Made by a program: the position numbers and the translations under genes. The notes beneath the pieces were generated by a model, which was given only the letters and a program-made list of their open reading frames with translations, had not been told where the DNA came from and did not search any database. This document shows, piece after piece, positions 35,322 to 43,583 of a stretch of 64,000 nucleotides of DNA. The first letter of the stretch is position 1, and every line of letters starts with the position of its first letter. Source of the DNA: GCA-2687025 sp964473525 (lineage in GTDB: Bacteria; Poribacteria; WGA-4E; GCA-2687025). The DNA lies in contig CAYYPK010000005.1 of the NCBI GenBank assembly GCA_964473525.1, positions 62,001-126,000 of the forward strand. Reading direction: 5' to 3'.

Positions 35322-35729
35322 ATGCTCTGCTATGCCACGGGCAACGACATAGACTTCGACGCCTTCGTAGATCTCTACCACGCGTCGACGCTCGGAGAGC
35401 GACGCCCCGCGGACGATCTCGACCGAATGCGGGCAATGCTGGAGAACGCGAATCTCGTCATCGCCGCCTGGGACGGCGACGCGCTCGTAGGCATCGCGAG
35501 ATCGCTGACCGACTTCGTGTACGCGACTTACCTGTCCGACCTCGCCGTACGCGTGTCGCATCAGCGTCTGGGCATCGGCAAGGAACTCATGCGTCGGACG
35601 CAAGCCGCCGCGCCTGACGCGACGCTCATCCTGCTCGCGGCGCCCGCTGCGGACGACTACTACCCACACGTTGGCTTCACGCGGCATCCCAGAGCGTGGA
35701 CGCTGGCCTCGGGCGACTGCATCGACTAG
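35322..35729 (+). CDS. GNAT-family acetyltransferase
   Basis: A 135-residue single-domain acetyltransferase. The acetyl-CoA loop is VSHQRLGIGKELMRRT, preceded by LVGIARSLTDFVYATYLSDLAV and followed by ADDYYPHVGFTRHPRAWTL. GAGGA lies six bases before the ATG. It resembles small YhhY/PaiA-like GNATs; the substrate is unknown. It follows the dockerin lipoprotein after 64 bases and is convergent with the hydroxyacid dehydrogenase, ten bases beyond its stop. Confidence 0.92.
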   Translation: MLCYATGNDIDFDAFVDLYHASTLGERRPADDLDRMRAMLENANLVIAAWDGDALVGIARSLTDFVYATYLSDLAVRVSHQRLGIGKELMRRTQAAAPDATLILLAAPAADDYYPHVGFTRHPRAWTLASGDCID

Positions 35730-35739
35730 GAGGAACGGC

Positions 35740-36687
35740 TCAGACAGCTCGGTGGGCAGGGCTCTCGCCGCGCAGCACGGCGGCAACGTCGCGACACAGG
35801 GAGGCGACGACCCGTTCTTGCGCCTCGTCCGTGAGAGCGGCGATGTGAGGCGTGAGAATCACGTTGTCCATAGTGTCCAGCGGCGAGGCAGTCGGCGGCT
35901 CCGTGACGCGAACGTCCAGGGCGGCCCCAGCGATGCGACCGTCCTGAAGCGCGCTGATGAGGGCGAGTTCGTCCACGACTCCGCCGCGCGCGGCGTTCAC
36001 GAAGTACGCTGTCGGCTTCATCGCCGAGAACGCTGCCGCGTCGAAGAGGCCGCGTGTCTCGTCGGAGAGCGGCATGTGGCACGACACGAAATCCGACCGC
36101 GCTAGCGCGTCCTCGAAGCTCAGGATCTCGGCGCGCAACTCCGAGGCCACGACGCCGTCCGCGCGGACGAACGGATCGTGCGCGACGATCCCCATGCCGA
36201 AGGCTCGCGCCCGGATGCCGACGCGGTGTCCGATGCGTCCCAGCCCCATGATGCCAAGCGTCTTGCCGTATAACTCGACGCCCATGAAGCGGTGGCGATC
36301 CCACTCTCCCGCGCTCGCGCTGCGGGCGGCTGTAGGCACGTGGCGCGCCAGCGACAGCATCAGACCGAACACGAGCTCCGCGACCGAGATGGCGTTCTGT
36401 TCCGGTGTGTAGACGACCACCACACCGTGCTCGCGCGCCGCATTCAGGTCGATATTGTCCGTGCCGACTCCTGCTCGTCCTACGACTTCGAGCGTCGGCG
36501 CGGCCGCGAGCAGTTCGGCGTCCACGGACGTCTGGTTCCGTACCATCAACGCGCGATAGCCATCGAGGCGTTCCCGCAGTTCGGCTGGCGAGCTCCACAG
36601 GTCTGGCTCCCGGCAGACGGAGTATTCGCGCTCCAGCGCGGCCATGCCATCGCCTGAGATGTGCTCGCTGACGAGGATGTCACTCAC
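35740..36687 (-). CDS. D-isomer-specific 2-hydroxyacid dehydrogenase (SerA-like)
   Basis: A 315-residue NAD-dependent dehydrogenase of the phosphoglycerate dehydrogenase type, without the C-terminal ACT domain. Features are VGRAGVGTDNIDL, the nucleotide site GIMGLGRIGHRVGIRA, the substrate arginine in VNAARGG, the glutamate in the RVTEPP block and the catalytic histidine in LTPHIAALT. It starts at GTG with a weak ribosome site. 3-Phosphoglycerate oxidation is possible, but many such proteins act on other 2-hydroxyacids. Confidence 0.92.
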   Translation of the reverse strand: MSDILVSEHISGDGMAALEREYSVCREPDLWSSPAELRERLDGYRALMVRNQTSVDAELLAAAPTLEVVGRAGVGTDNIDLNAAREHGVVVVYTPEQNAISVAELVFGLMLSLARHVPTAARSASAGEWDRHRFMGVELYGKTLGIMGLGRIGHRVGIRARAFGMGIVAHDPFVRADGVVASELRAEILSFEDALARSDFVSCHMPLSDETRGLFDAAAFSAMKPTAYFVNAARGGVVDELALISALQDGRIAGAALDVRVTEPPTASPLDTMDNVILTPHIAALTDEAQERVVASLCRDVAAVLRGESPAHRAV

Positions 36688-36732
36688 GGTGCGCCGCCCA
36701 TGTTGAGACGCGGACCCACGCGGCCCACGACG

Positions 36733-37413
36733 CTAGCTGTCGATGCGGATGGCTGCGAATTCGGATGGCAGCATGTCCCGCAGGATCGTGTCTATCTCCC
36801 GCGCGTGCGGGACGTAGACCTGCGGCCGCCGAGGGTGGATGCGGTCGTTGACCCACGCGCGACTCCAGCCGTGTGTGGTGGACACGAAGTCACGGGCGTA
36901 TCCCGCGCAGCCATGTGGATCGCTGCGCTCGACGTCCATGCACCCGCTCATACACACGTCAACATACGACTGAATGATGGGGTATTCGGAGTCGGGCTCG
37001 CGCAGGTCTTCCGGGTCGCTCACATAGACCCACGTCTCGCCGTCGGGAGCGCTCGCGCGCAGCGAGAGAACCTCTACGGCGCCCGACGGGATCGCGACGC
37101 GGCGATAACCTCGCTCACGGATGTCCAGGTCCGCCAGCCGGTCTGGAGGCGCCTCGAACAGCACGCCGTTGAAGGCGGCATCCGGGTCTGCCACGGCCGT
37201 GAGGAACGTCGTCGCGCCGACATAGCCGACGGGGTCCATGCGGTGTCCCCACACGCGTCGGTACCCTGTCAGCCTGATGGGGGTCGCGTGCACGGCGTTA
37301 GGGACCGTGCGGCGTCTGGACGCTTCGTCGATGAGCGACCCGTAGCCGATCATGTACTGCGGCACGTCCTGCGGCGCCCCCTGCGGCCGGTCCTGCGGCA
37401 CAACCTGCGGCAC
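36733..37413 (-). CDS. Gamma-glutamylcyclotransferase-like (AIG2/GGCT) protein
   Basis: A 226-residue protein with the GGCT signature YGSLIDEASRRRT, then RVWGHRMD, FNGVLFEAP and the region LDIRERGYRRV, whose glutamate matches the catalytic position. An N-terminal tail of five (x-x)PQ units comes from a 12-base tandem repeat. The start is GTG 37413, eight bases after the threonine synthase stop, with AGGGG upstream; ATG 37353 (MIGYGSL) would omit the tail. Production of 5-oxoproline from gamma-glutamyl amino acids is the family reaction; the actual substrate is not known. Confidence 0.82.
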   Translation of the reverse strand: MPQVVPQDRPQGAPQDVPQYMIGYGSLIDEASRRRTVPNAVHATPIRLTGYRRVWGHRMDPVGYVGATTFLTAVADPDAAFNGVLFEAPPDRLADLDIRERGYRRVAIPSGAVEVLSLRASAPDGETWVYVSDPEDLREPDSEYPIIQSYVDVCMSGCMDVERSDPHGCAGYARDFVSTTHGWSRAWVNDRIHPRRPQVYVPHAREIDTILRDMLPSEFAAIRIDS

Positions 37414-37416
37414 GAC
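37357..37416 (-). repeat. Five tandem 12-base units, CTGCGGCnnnnC
   Basis: The plus strand reads five units of CTGCGGC followed by five variable bases (CACGTC, GCCCC.., CGGTC, ACAAC, ACGAC patterns). They span the junction between the threonine synthase stop and the GGCT-like coding start and encode a repeating PQ tail. Unit number could vary by slippage. Confidence 0.75.
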
Positions 37417-37421
37417 TACCC

Positions 37422-38588
37422 CTAGATGAGGTCGGGAGTCTTGAGGCCAGAGCCCGTGTTGAACAGCACGACCCGCTCGTCAGGGCCGAGGAACCCGCGT
37501 TCGAGGAGCTTGGAGTACGCAGCGTAGGTGGCTGCGCCCTCCGGCGCCGCGAACAGCCCTTCAACCCGCGCCAGCGCCCGGATCGCGTCCAGGATCTCGT
37601 CGTCGGACACGGTCAGCGCCGTTCCGCCGCTCTCGCGGATTGCGGCGAGTATCAGGTAGTCCGCGATGGCGGCCGGCACGCGTATGCCCGGGGCGACGGT
37701 GTGCGCGTCGTCCCACAGGTCGGCGTGGTCGGCGCCGTCTTCGAAAGCCTTCACGATAGGGGCGCAGCCCTCCGCCTGCACGGAGATCATCTTCGGCCGG
37801 TCGGAGCCGATCCACCCGAGCGCTTCGAGTTCGTCGAACGCCTTCCACATGCCGACGGTGCCCGTGCCGCCTCCGGTCGGGTAGAGCACGGCGTCCGGGA
37901 GGGACCACGCGAGCTGCTCCGCGAGTTCGAGGCCCATCGTCTTCTTGCCCTCGGCGCGATACGGCTCCTTGAGTGTCGAGACGTCGAACCATCCCTCGAC
38001 GGCGGCCCGTTCGCGCACCTGCCGGCCCGCTTCGTTGATGAGCCCGTCCACCAACTTGACGTTCGCGCCGTAGGCGGCCGCCTCCTGCTTCATCATGTCC
38101 GGCGTGTCCGCTGGCATGTAGACGTGCACGCCCATGCCAGCGCGCGCGCCATACGCCGCGAGCGCGGACGCGGCGTTGCCCGCGGAGGGTATCGCCAGGT
38201 CGCTCAGCCCCAGCTCTTTCGCCTTCGACACCGCTGCCGACAGGCCGCGCGCCTTGAAGCTGCCGGTGGGGTTCAGTCCCTCTTCCTTGATGTACAGATG
38301 CGACGCGCCGTGCTGGCCGCCGAGCTCCTGAGCGTGGAGCAGCGGCGTGTCGCCTTCACCAAGGCTGACGATGTTGCGTGCGTCGAGTATCGGCATGAGT
38401 TCGCGCCAGCGCCACATCCCGCCCGTACGCCCGCGCAGATCGTCCCGGGAGAACGCGCCCCGGCACGCGTCTAGATCGTACCGCGCGTACAGCACTTTGC
38501 TGCATGAAGGACACGTCGTATGCGCCTCGCCAGCGTCGTACGTCTCGTGGCAAGCGGTGCACTCGAGGTGGGAAAGGAAGCTCTGCAT
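37422..38588 (-). CDS. thrC: Threonine synthase
   Basis: A 388-residue PLP enzyme converting O-phosphohomoserine to threonine. An N-terminal zinc-ribbon-like segment (ECTACHETYDAGEAHTTCPS) precedes the fold. The PLP lysine is in NPTGSFKARG, the phosphate-binding loop in YPTGGGTGTVG and the substrate region in LKEPYRAEGKKTMGLELAEQL. The length and ribbon fit the archaeal/bacterial ThrC type that lacks the long N-terminal extension of the E. coli enzyme. The GGCT-like gene follows after eight bases. Other PLP-type threonine-synthase-like enzymes (cysteate synthase) share this layout, so the name is very likely but not certain. Confidence 0.9.
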   Translation of the reverse strand: MQSFLSHLECTACHETYDAGEAHTTCPSCSKVLYARYDLDACRGAFSRDDLRGRTGGMWRWRELMPILDARNIVSLGEGDTPLLHAQELGGQHGASHLYIKEEGLNPTGSFKARGLSAAVSKAKELGLSDLAIPSAGNAASALAAYGARAGMGVHVYMPADTPDMMKQEAAAYGANVKLVDGLINEAGRQVRERAAVEGWFDVSTLKEPYRAEGKKTMGLELAEQLAWSLPDAVLYPTGGGTGTVGMWKAFDELEALGWIGSDRPKMISVQAEGCAPIVKAFEDGADHADLWDDAHTVAPGIRVPAAIADYLILAAIRESGGTALTVSDDEILDAIRALARVEGLFAAPEGAATYAAYSKLLERGFLGPDERVVLFNTGSGLKTPDLI

Positions 38589-38752
38589 GCGGTCTGGTGA
38601 CTCCGGTTCGTGCTGTGCGGCGCGGCTGGCATTCTACTCCATCGCGCGGGTCGTACGCAGGCCTGCGCCCGGGACGGCAGCCACTTGCGAACACGGACGC
38701 GTCAGGCGACTATCGACCCGCGACACAGGAGCGACCAAACGTGGAGGATCGC

Positions 38753-40159
38753 ATGCGACAGGCAGCGCGCCGACGGGCGGCCGCCGCGTGGGTGAGGCGG
38801 GCCGTCGTCACGGTCGTAGTCGCGCTCTGCGCCTCGCGTGTGTGCCACGCGCTCGAGCTGCGTCGCGCGCCCTACCTTCTGAACCAGCGACCGGATGGCA
38901 TCACCGTCCGGTGGCGAACCAGTGACCTACGTCACACGTCCGTGCTGCGCTATGGCGACACGCCGAACGTGCTGGGCCAAGCCGTCGCGGCGACGGCTGT
39001 CCGGCAGCACTTCCCGGGCGCGCGGGACTGGGAAGCGACCGTTAACGGACTCGATCCCGACAGGCGCTACTACTACGCCATTGAGGGCGACCAGGCGATC
39101 ATCGCGGGCGCGGACGATACGCACTACTTCCGCACCGCGCCAAGCCCCGACAGCGCGACGCGCCTCCGGTTCTGGGTGATCGGGGATTCCGGCGCCAACA
39201 GGCCGCGTGAAGGCGACATGGACACCGTGCTGACGATGTCAGGCCCGACCGGACCCGTGAAGGTGCGCAACGGCTTCCGAGCGTTCAACCAGGGCGGCCG
39301 CGTGGACGGCATACTCCTACTCGGGGACAACGCCTACCCGTGGGGCTCCGACGCGGAGTACCAGACAGCGTTCTTCGGCCTCTACGCGGACGAGCTCCGG
39401 CGCGTGCCGCTTTGGCCAGCCATCGGCAACCACGACATGGACGGGGCGTACCGTCACATCTTCTTCACGTCGCCGCGAGACGGCGACGCAGGCGGGCAAG
39501 CCGGGAGGTACTACTATTCGTTCGACGTTGGGAACGCGCACTTCGTAGTGCTGGACGCATGGAAGTCGTGGTGGGAGGTCACCACGGATCCGGCTCACGT
39601 TCCCTGGGTCCAGGAGCTCGCCTGGCTCGAGGCCGACCTCGCGGAGGCGGACAAGCTCTGGACGGTCGTCGCGTGCCACTTTCCCGTGTACTGCGATGGC
39701 AACTACGACTCCGACACGAACGAGCCGCTGGTCCTCCTGCGAGAGGCGCTCGTGCCGGTGCTCGACCGGTACGGCGTCGATCTGTATCTCGCCGGTCACG
39801 ACCACACGTACCAGCGTTCCTACCTGATCCGCGGCCACACTGGCACGCGCGATACCTACCGCCCAGACGAGCATCTCGTGAGCGAGTCCACGGGCCGTAA
39901 GGAAGCGATCCCTAAGTCCCATGGGCCCCACACCGGAACCGTGTATGTCGTGTCCGGGACGGGGTCTGGCACGCGGCCGACCGGCGAGTTCCAGCACCCT
40001 GTGATGGTCCCTCTCGACACGGACTTGGGCCAGAAGCGTGGTCTGGCGCGGCCCGGCAGCTTTGTCCTGGACATTGAAGGCGACACGCTCGAAGCGTGGC
40101 AGATCGACGACAGCGGGAAGCCAGTGGACCACTTCCGCGTCAGCAAGGTCGCCCCCTAG
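38753..40159 (+). CDS. Purple acid phosphatase, exported
   Basis: A 468-residue secreted metallophosphoesterase. The signal peptide (first 34 residues, VVTVVVALCASRVCHA) precedes a fibronectin-type N-domain (about 38-125: RRAPYLLNQRPDGITVRWRT) and a calcineurin-like domain containing all five metal motifs: WVIGDSG, LLLGDNAY, IGNHDMD, VACHFPVY and LAGHDHTYQR. GGAGG precedes the ATG by five bases. It would release phosphate from organic esters outside the cytoplasm. It lies just upstream of the respiratory sensor block but its own downstream region contains those operators, so it is probably separate. Confidence 0.93.
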   Translation: MRQAARRRAAAAWVRRAVVTVVVALCASRVCHALELRRAPYLLNQRPDGITVRWRTSDLRHTSVLRYGDTPNVLGQAVAATAVRQHFPGARDWEATVNGLDPDRRYYYAIEGDQAIIAGADDTHYFRTAPSPDSATRLRFWVIGDSGANRPREGDMDTVLTMSGPTGPVKVRNGFRAFNQGGRVDGILLLGDNAYPWGSDAEYQTAFFGLYADELRRVPLWPAIGNHDMDGAYRHIFFTSPRDGDAGGQAGRYYYSFDVGNAHFVVLDAWKSWWEVTTDPAHVPWVQELAWLEADLAEADKLWTVVACHFPVYCDGNYDSDTNEPLVLLREALVPVLDRYGVDLYLAGHDHTYQRSYLIRGHTGTRDTYRPDEHLVSESTGRKEAIPKSHGPHTGTVYVVSGTGSGTRPTGEFQHPVMVPLDTDLGQKRGLARPGSFVLDIEGDTLEAWQIDDSGKPVDHFRVSKVAP

Positions 40160-40190
40160 CGGACCGCGTCGACGCCGCCAGCCCACGCCG

Positions 40191-40240
40191 TTGAGGAATC
40201 CCTCACGACTTCACGCCGGGTGTAAGGGAACACCCCTCAC
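40191..40240 (+). promoter_or_regulatory. Two putative regulator boxes upstream of the PhnD-like gene
   Basis: Box A (40193-40204) is GAGG-AATC-CCTC; box B (40221-40240) is TGTAAGGGAACACCCCTCAC with AGGG/CCCT arms. Both end in CCCTCAC. A related box occurs before the respiratory enzyme genes at 43448. They lie about 145-190 bases before the PhnD-like start, a plausible place for NarL-type regulator sites, which are usually inverted repeats. Binding is inferred. Confidence 0.5.
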
Positions 40241-40384
40241 AGCCACGCCAACGGCCGTCTATGCTTGCTAGCGTGTGGCGAATGCCCCCGCGCGCCGCCG
40301 GCCGCTTGCCTCCGACGCCCGAGGGCGCCCGCTGGCGGGACTGTCGCGGGGTGGCTACTCTTGCTGCGAGGAAGGCGGAGCCTC

Positions 40385-41353
40385 GTGGACGACATGCGAT
40401 CCCTGGCGCGCGGCCTGCTCCTCGGCCTGCTCGCGGCCGTGTGTCTCGCTTCCTGCTCCGACGATCCCACTCCGCAGCGCGTCCGACTCGAGATGGGCGC
40501 CGCCCGCAGGGGTCCACCTGCCGAGGGCGGCGGGGCGCGTGAGTCCCAGCCGCCGCTGCGCGTCGCCATCGCGGCGGTGATATCGCCCCGGGAGTCGTTC
40601 CGGTACTACGACGACCTCCTCGGGTACCTCTCCCAACGGCTGGGCAGGCCCGTCGAACGGCTACAGCGTCCGACGTATGCCGAGACAAACGACCTTATCC
40701 GCTACGGGGGAGCCGATGTCGCGTTCGTGTGCACGCTGGCATACGTTGTCGGGCACGACACGTTCGGCATGGAACTGCTCGCCGCGCCGATCGTCAACGG
40801 ACGGCAGACGTACCGCTCGCTCATCATCGTGCCGTCGCGCAGCGATGCGCGGGATGTCGACGGTCTGCGAGGCCGGCGCTTCGCGTACTCGGACCCACTG
40901 TCGAATTCCGGCCGCCTCGCCCCGGTCGATATGCTCCTACAGCGCGGCGAGGATCCCGACACGTTCTTCCGCCGCGCCATCTTCACCTACAGCCACGACA
41001 AGTCGATCCGGGCGACCGCGGACGCGCTCGTAGATGGCGCGGCCGTTGATAGCCTGGTGTACGCCACGCTCGCGAGCGCCGATCCCGCCATTGAGGCACA
41101 GACCCGTGTGGTCTGGGCGTCCCCGGAATTCGGTACCCCGCCGGTCGTCGTCAACCCAAGCCTGGACAAGTCGCTGAAGGCGGACATCGCCCGCCTCCTA
41201 CGAGACATGCACGTCGACAGCGAGGGCCGCGACATCCTGGACGTCCTCGCCATAGACCGATTCGCTCCGATATCGAACTCCGCCTACGACCCGATCCGGG
41301 AGGCGCTCCGGCGCGTTGGGAAACACGGTGACTTCGTCGCTCTCTCTCCATAG
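40385..41353 (+). CDS. PhnD-like periplasmic binding lipoprotein (putative oxyanion sensor)
   Basis: A 322-residue lipoprotein: the start is GTG with GGAG four bases upstream, and the lipobox LASC places the lipidated cysteine at residue 24. The mature part is a phosphate/phosphonate-type binding domain (LRVAIAAVISPRESFRYYDD, LSQRLGRPVE, GGADVAFVCTLAYVVG, LRGRRFAYSDPLSNSG). No ABC permease or ATPase is adjacent. Instead a kinase and regulator follow. Relatives (the periplasmic halves of TtrS and AioX/ArrX/ArxX) bind tetrathionate, arsenite or arsenate and feed sensor kinases, so I infer a ligand-sensing role here. Confidence 0.88.
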   Translation: MDDMRSLARGLLLGLLAAVCLASCSDDPTPQRVRLEMGAARRGPPAEGGGARESQPPLRVAIAAVISPRESFRYYDDLLGYLSQRLGRPVERLQRPTYAETNDLIRYGGADVAFVCTLAYVVGHDTFGMELLAAPIVNGRQTYRSLIIVPSRSDARDVDGLRGRRFAYSDPLSNSGRLAPVDMLLQRGEDPDTFFRRAIFTYSHDKSIRATADALVDGAAVDSLVYATLASADPAIEAQTRVVWASPEFGTPPVVVNPSLDKSLKADIARLLRDMHVDSEGRDILDVLAIDRFAPISNSAYDPIREALRRVGKHGDFVALSP

Positions 41354-41357
41354 GCGC

Positions 41358-42785
41358 ATGTCTGGCTGGGTCGTGCGACGAGCCCTCGCGGTAAACGTGC
41401 GCGTCAAGATCCTGGGCATCGCGCTGGGGATAGCGGCGTTCCTCGGTGGCGGCACCGTGATCTTCCTGCGCGGCTACCTGGTGCGCGTGTGGACGGATGA
41501 TCTGCGCGAGCGCGCGGTCGAGATCGCGCGTGACAACGCGTCGCGATCCACCGACCTGCTGCTCACGAACAACCTCTACGAGCTGTACGCTCTGCTGAAC
41601 GGGACCGTGGACGGCAATCCCGACGTCCGCTACGCGTTCGTGCTTGGCCCCGACGGCGCGGTGCTCGCGCACACCTTCGGCCCCGCGTTCCCAACGGATC
41701 TGCTCAGCGTGGAAGCCGAGACCTATGCCGATGACGCGTACATAGCCCTCTTGCAGTCCGGCGCCTCCCGGCTGCACGACGTCGGCATACCCATCTACGA
41801 CGGGCGCGTAGGCACGCTTCGCCTCGCGGTGGCGGAGGACCGGATGCGGGCGCAGATCGGCGCGGTCGTCACGCACATCACTCTCATGACAGCCCTCGCC
41901 GCTGGCTTCGGGATCGTCGCGGCGTTCCTGCTGACCTACCTTCTTACGCAGCCCATCGCCGGGCTCCTACGCGCCACGGACGCAGTGGGTCGCGGCGACT
42001 TCCGACACCGCGTCGACGTGCAGACCACGGACGAGTTCGGCGCTCTCGGCAACGCGTTCAACGCCATGATCGGGCGACTTGGAGCGGTCGAACGGCAGCG
42101 TACCGAACTGCTAAAGCGGATTCTGACCGTCCAGGAGGAGGAGCGCAGTCGCATCGCCCACGAGCTGCACGACCACACGGGCCAGGAACTGAGCGCGCTG
42201 CTGTACCGTGTCTCCGTAGTCGCCGAGGCCCCCACGCTGGAGGAGGCGCGCGCGCAGCTGGACGACCTCGAGAAGGCGGCGGCGCGCGCGTTGAGGGAGG
42301 TGCGTCTCCTGGCGTTCGAGATGAGACCGGCGGCGCTTCGCGACCTCGGCCTCGCCGCCGCTCTCCAGCACGAGGCGCGCGCGTTCACGCAGCAGTACGG
42401 CTTCTCCGTGCGCTGCCATACGGGCGGACTGGACGGCGTCGACATCTCCCGCGACGTGGAGACGGCGGTCTACCGAATCGTGCGAGAGGGTCTGATGAAC
42501 ACCGCTCGGCACGCGAACGCCCAGAACGCCAGTGTGCTCGTGCAGGCTAGGGGGTCGACTCTCGTCGCGATCATCGAGGACGACGGCGTCGGCTACGACG
42601 CGGACGCTGTGCTCGCTGGGCCGCCGGAGACGCGCTTTGGCCTGCTGGGGATGGCGGAGCGCGCCCGCCTAGTCGGCGCCTCCATAACGTTCGAGTCATC
42701 GCCGGGCGCCGGAGCGACCGTCTACGTCGAGCTTCCGTTCGAGAACGCAGCGGACGCCTGCGAGGGAATTGGATATGCCGATTAG
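41358..42785 (+). CDS. Sensor histidine kinase, HisKA_3 (NarX/LiaS-type)
   Basis: A 475-residue membrane kinase. Helix 1 (about 17-37) and helix 2 (about 175-197) enclose a periplasmic sensor region of about 135 residues; a HAMP domain follows (TQPIAGLLRATDAVGRGDF), then HisKA_3 with phospho-acceptor His268 in RIAHELHDHTGQEL, and HATPase_c with REGLMNTARHANA and EDDGVGYD. The gene starts four bases after the PhnD-like stop; an earlier GTG (41328) overlaps that gene and is an alternative start. The periplasmic domain likely contacts the PhnD-like lipoprotein. The regulator gene overlaps the end of this one. Confidence 0.93.
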   Translation: MSGWVVRRALAVNVRVKILGIALGIAAFLGGGTVIFLRGYLVRVWTDDLRERAVEIARDNASRSTDLLLTNNLYELYALLNGTVDGNPDVRYAFVLGPDGAVLAHTFGPAFPTDLLSVEAETYADDAYIALLQSGASRLHDVGIPIYDGRVGTLRLAVAEDRMRAQIGAVVTHITLMTALAAGFGIVAAFLLTYLLTQPIAGLLRATDAVGRGDFRHRVDVQTTDEFGALGNAFNAMIGRLGAVERQRTELLKRILTVQEEERSRIAHELHDHTGQELSALLYRVSVVAEAPTLEEARAQLDDLEKAAARALREVRLLAFEMRPAALRDLGLAAALQHEARAFTQQYGFSVRCHTGGLDGVDISRDVETAVYRIVREGLMNTARHANAQNASVLVQARGSTLVAIIEDDGVGYDADAVLAGPPETRFGLLGMAERARLVGASITFESSPGAGATVYVELPFENAADACEGIGYAD

Positions 42786-43428
42786 GGTTCTGATAGCGGA
42801 CGACCACGCCGTCGTCCGGGCGGGTCTGTGGGCGCTCCTGGACGGCCAGCCAGACATGCAAGTAGTCGGGGAGGCGGAGGACGGCCAGGCAGCCGTGGAG
42901 CAAGTATGCGAGGTCGTGCCAGACGTGTTGCTACTGGACGTCACCATGCCCAACGTCGGCGGCCTTGATGCGCTGCAACAGATACATGCGCTGGACCTCC
43001 CTACCCGCGTGCTCATCCTGACCATGCACGACGACGCGGCGTACCTCCAGCAGTACGTTCAGGCGGGCGCCATGGGCTACATCACCAAGGGCGCCGGCGG
43101 GCCGGAGCTGCTGAAGGCCATCCGCGCGGTGCACCGGAACCGCAGGTACCTCGACCCCAGCCTTGCCGAGGAAGCCGTGTTTCAGCTACTCGGGCCGGCG
43201 CCGCCGCCCAGCATGGCGGCCGCGCGCGCCCCCCTGAGCGCACGGGAGGCCGAGGTGCTCACGTACGTTGCCAGGGGTCACACGAACCGTGAGACTGCCT
43301 CGCACCTCCGACTGTCCGTGAAGACCGTCGAGACGTACCGCCTGCGACTCATGCAGAAGCTCGGACTGCGCAGCCGCGCCGAGCTTGTCGACCACGCCAT
43401 CCGCGAGGGCCTCCTCGAGGATTCGTAG
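42775..43428 (+). CDS. NarL/FixJ-family response regulator
   Basis: A 217-residue regulator. The receiver (residues 1-120) has the acidic pair in IADDHAVVRAG, phospho-acceptor aspartate in LLLDVTMPNVGG and the lysine in YITKGAGG. The C-terminal LuxR helix-turn-helix is PLSAREAEVLTYVARGHTNRETASHLRLSVKTVETY. GAGGG precedes the ATG; the gene overlaps the kinase gene by 11 bases, a classic coupled pair. It likely binds the related boxes at 40191-40240 and 43448-43467. Confidence 0.95.
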   Translation: MPIRVLIADDHAVVRAGLWALLDGQPDMQVVGEAEDGQAAVEQVCEVVPDVLLLDVTMPNVGGLDALQQIHALDLPTRVLILTMHDDAAYLQQYVQAGAMGYITKGAGGPELLKAIRAVHRNRRYLDPSLAEEAVFQLLGPAPPPSMAAARAPLSAREAEVLTYVARGHTNRETASHLRLSVKTVETYRLRLMQKLGLRSRAELVDHAIREGLLEDS

Positions 43429-43447
43429 GCCATCCCGGCTTCCTATC

Positions 43448-43495
43448 TGTAAGGGAAACAACCCACATCTTAGTGGTTTGGGGACGTGGTTTCCC
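43448..43495 (+). promoter_or_regulatory. Putative regulator box upstream of the respiratory enzyme genes
   Basis: TGTAAGGGAAACAACCCACA (43448-43467) matches the box at 40221-40240, differing by two inserted A bases, and again has GGG/CCC arms. Further symmetry follows: GGGAAACAAC (43453-43462) is nearly the inverse of GTGGTTTCCC (43486-43495), and GTGGTTT occurs twice (43473 and 43486). The region lies 90-135 bases before the ferredoxin start. Confidence 0.5.
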
Positions 43496-43583
43496 CCTCC
43501 CACACCCGATCAGGAGCGGTCTACTGCTGTTCCCGGAGCGACCGTTTGCGCGATCGCCGCGAACAGGACCGGGAGCACATCTG

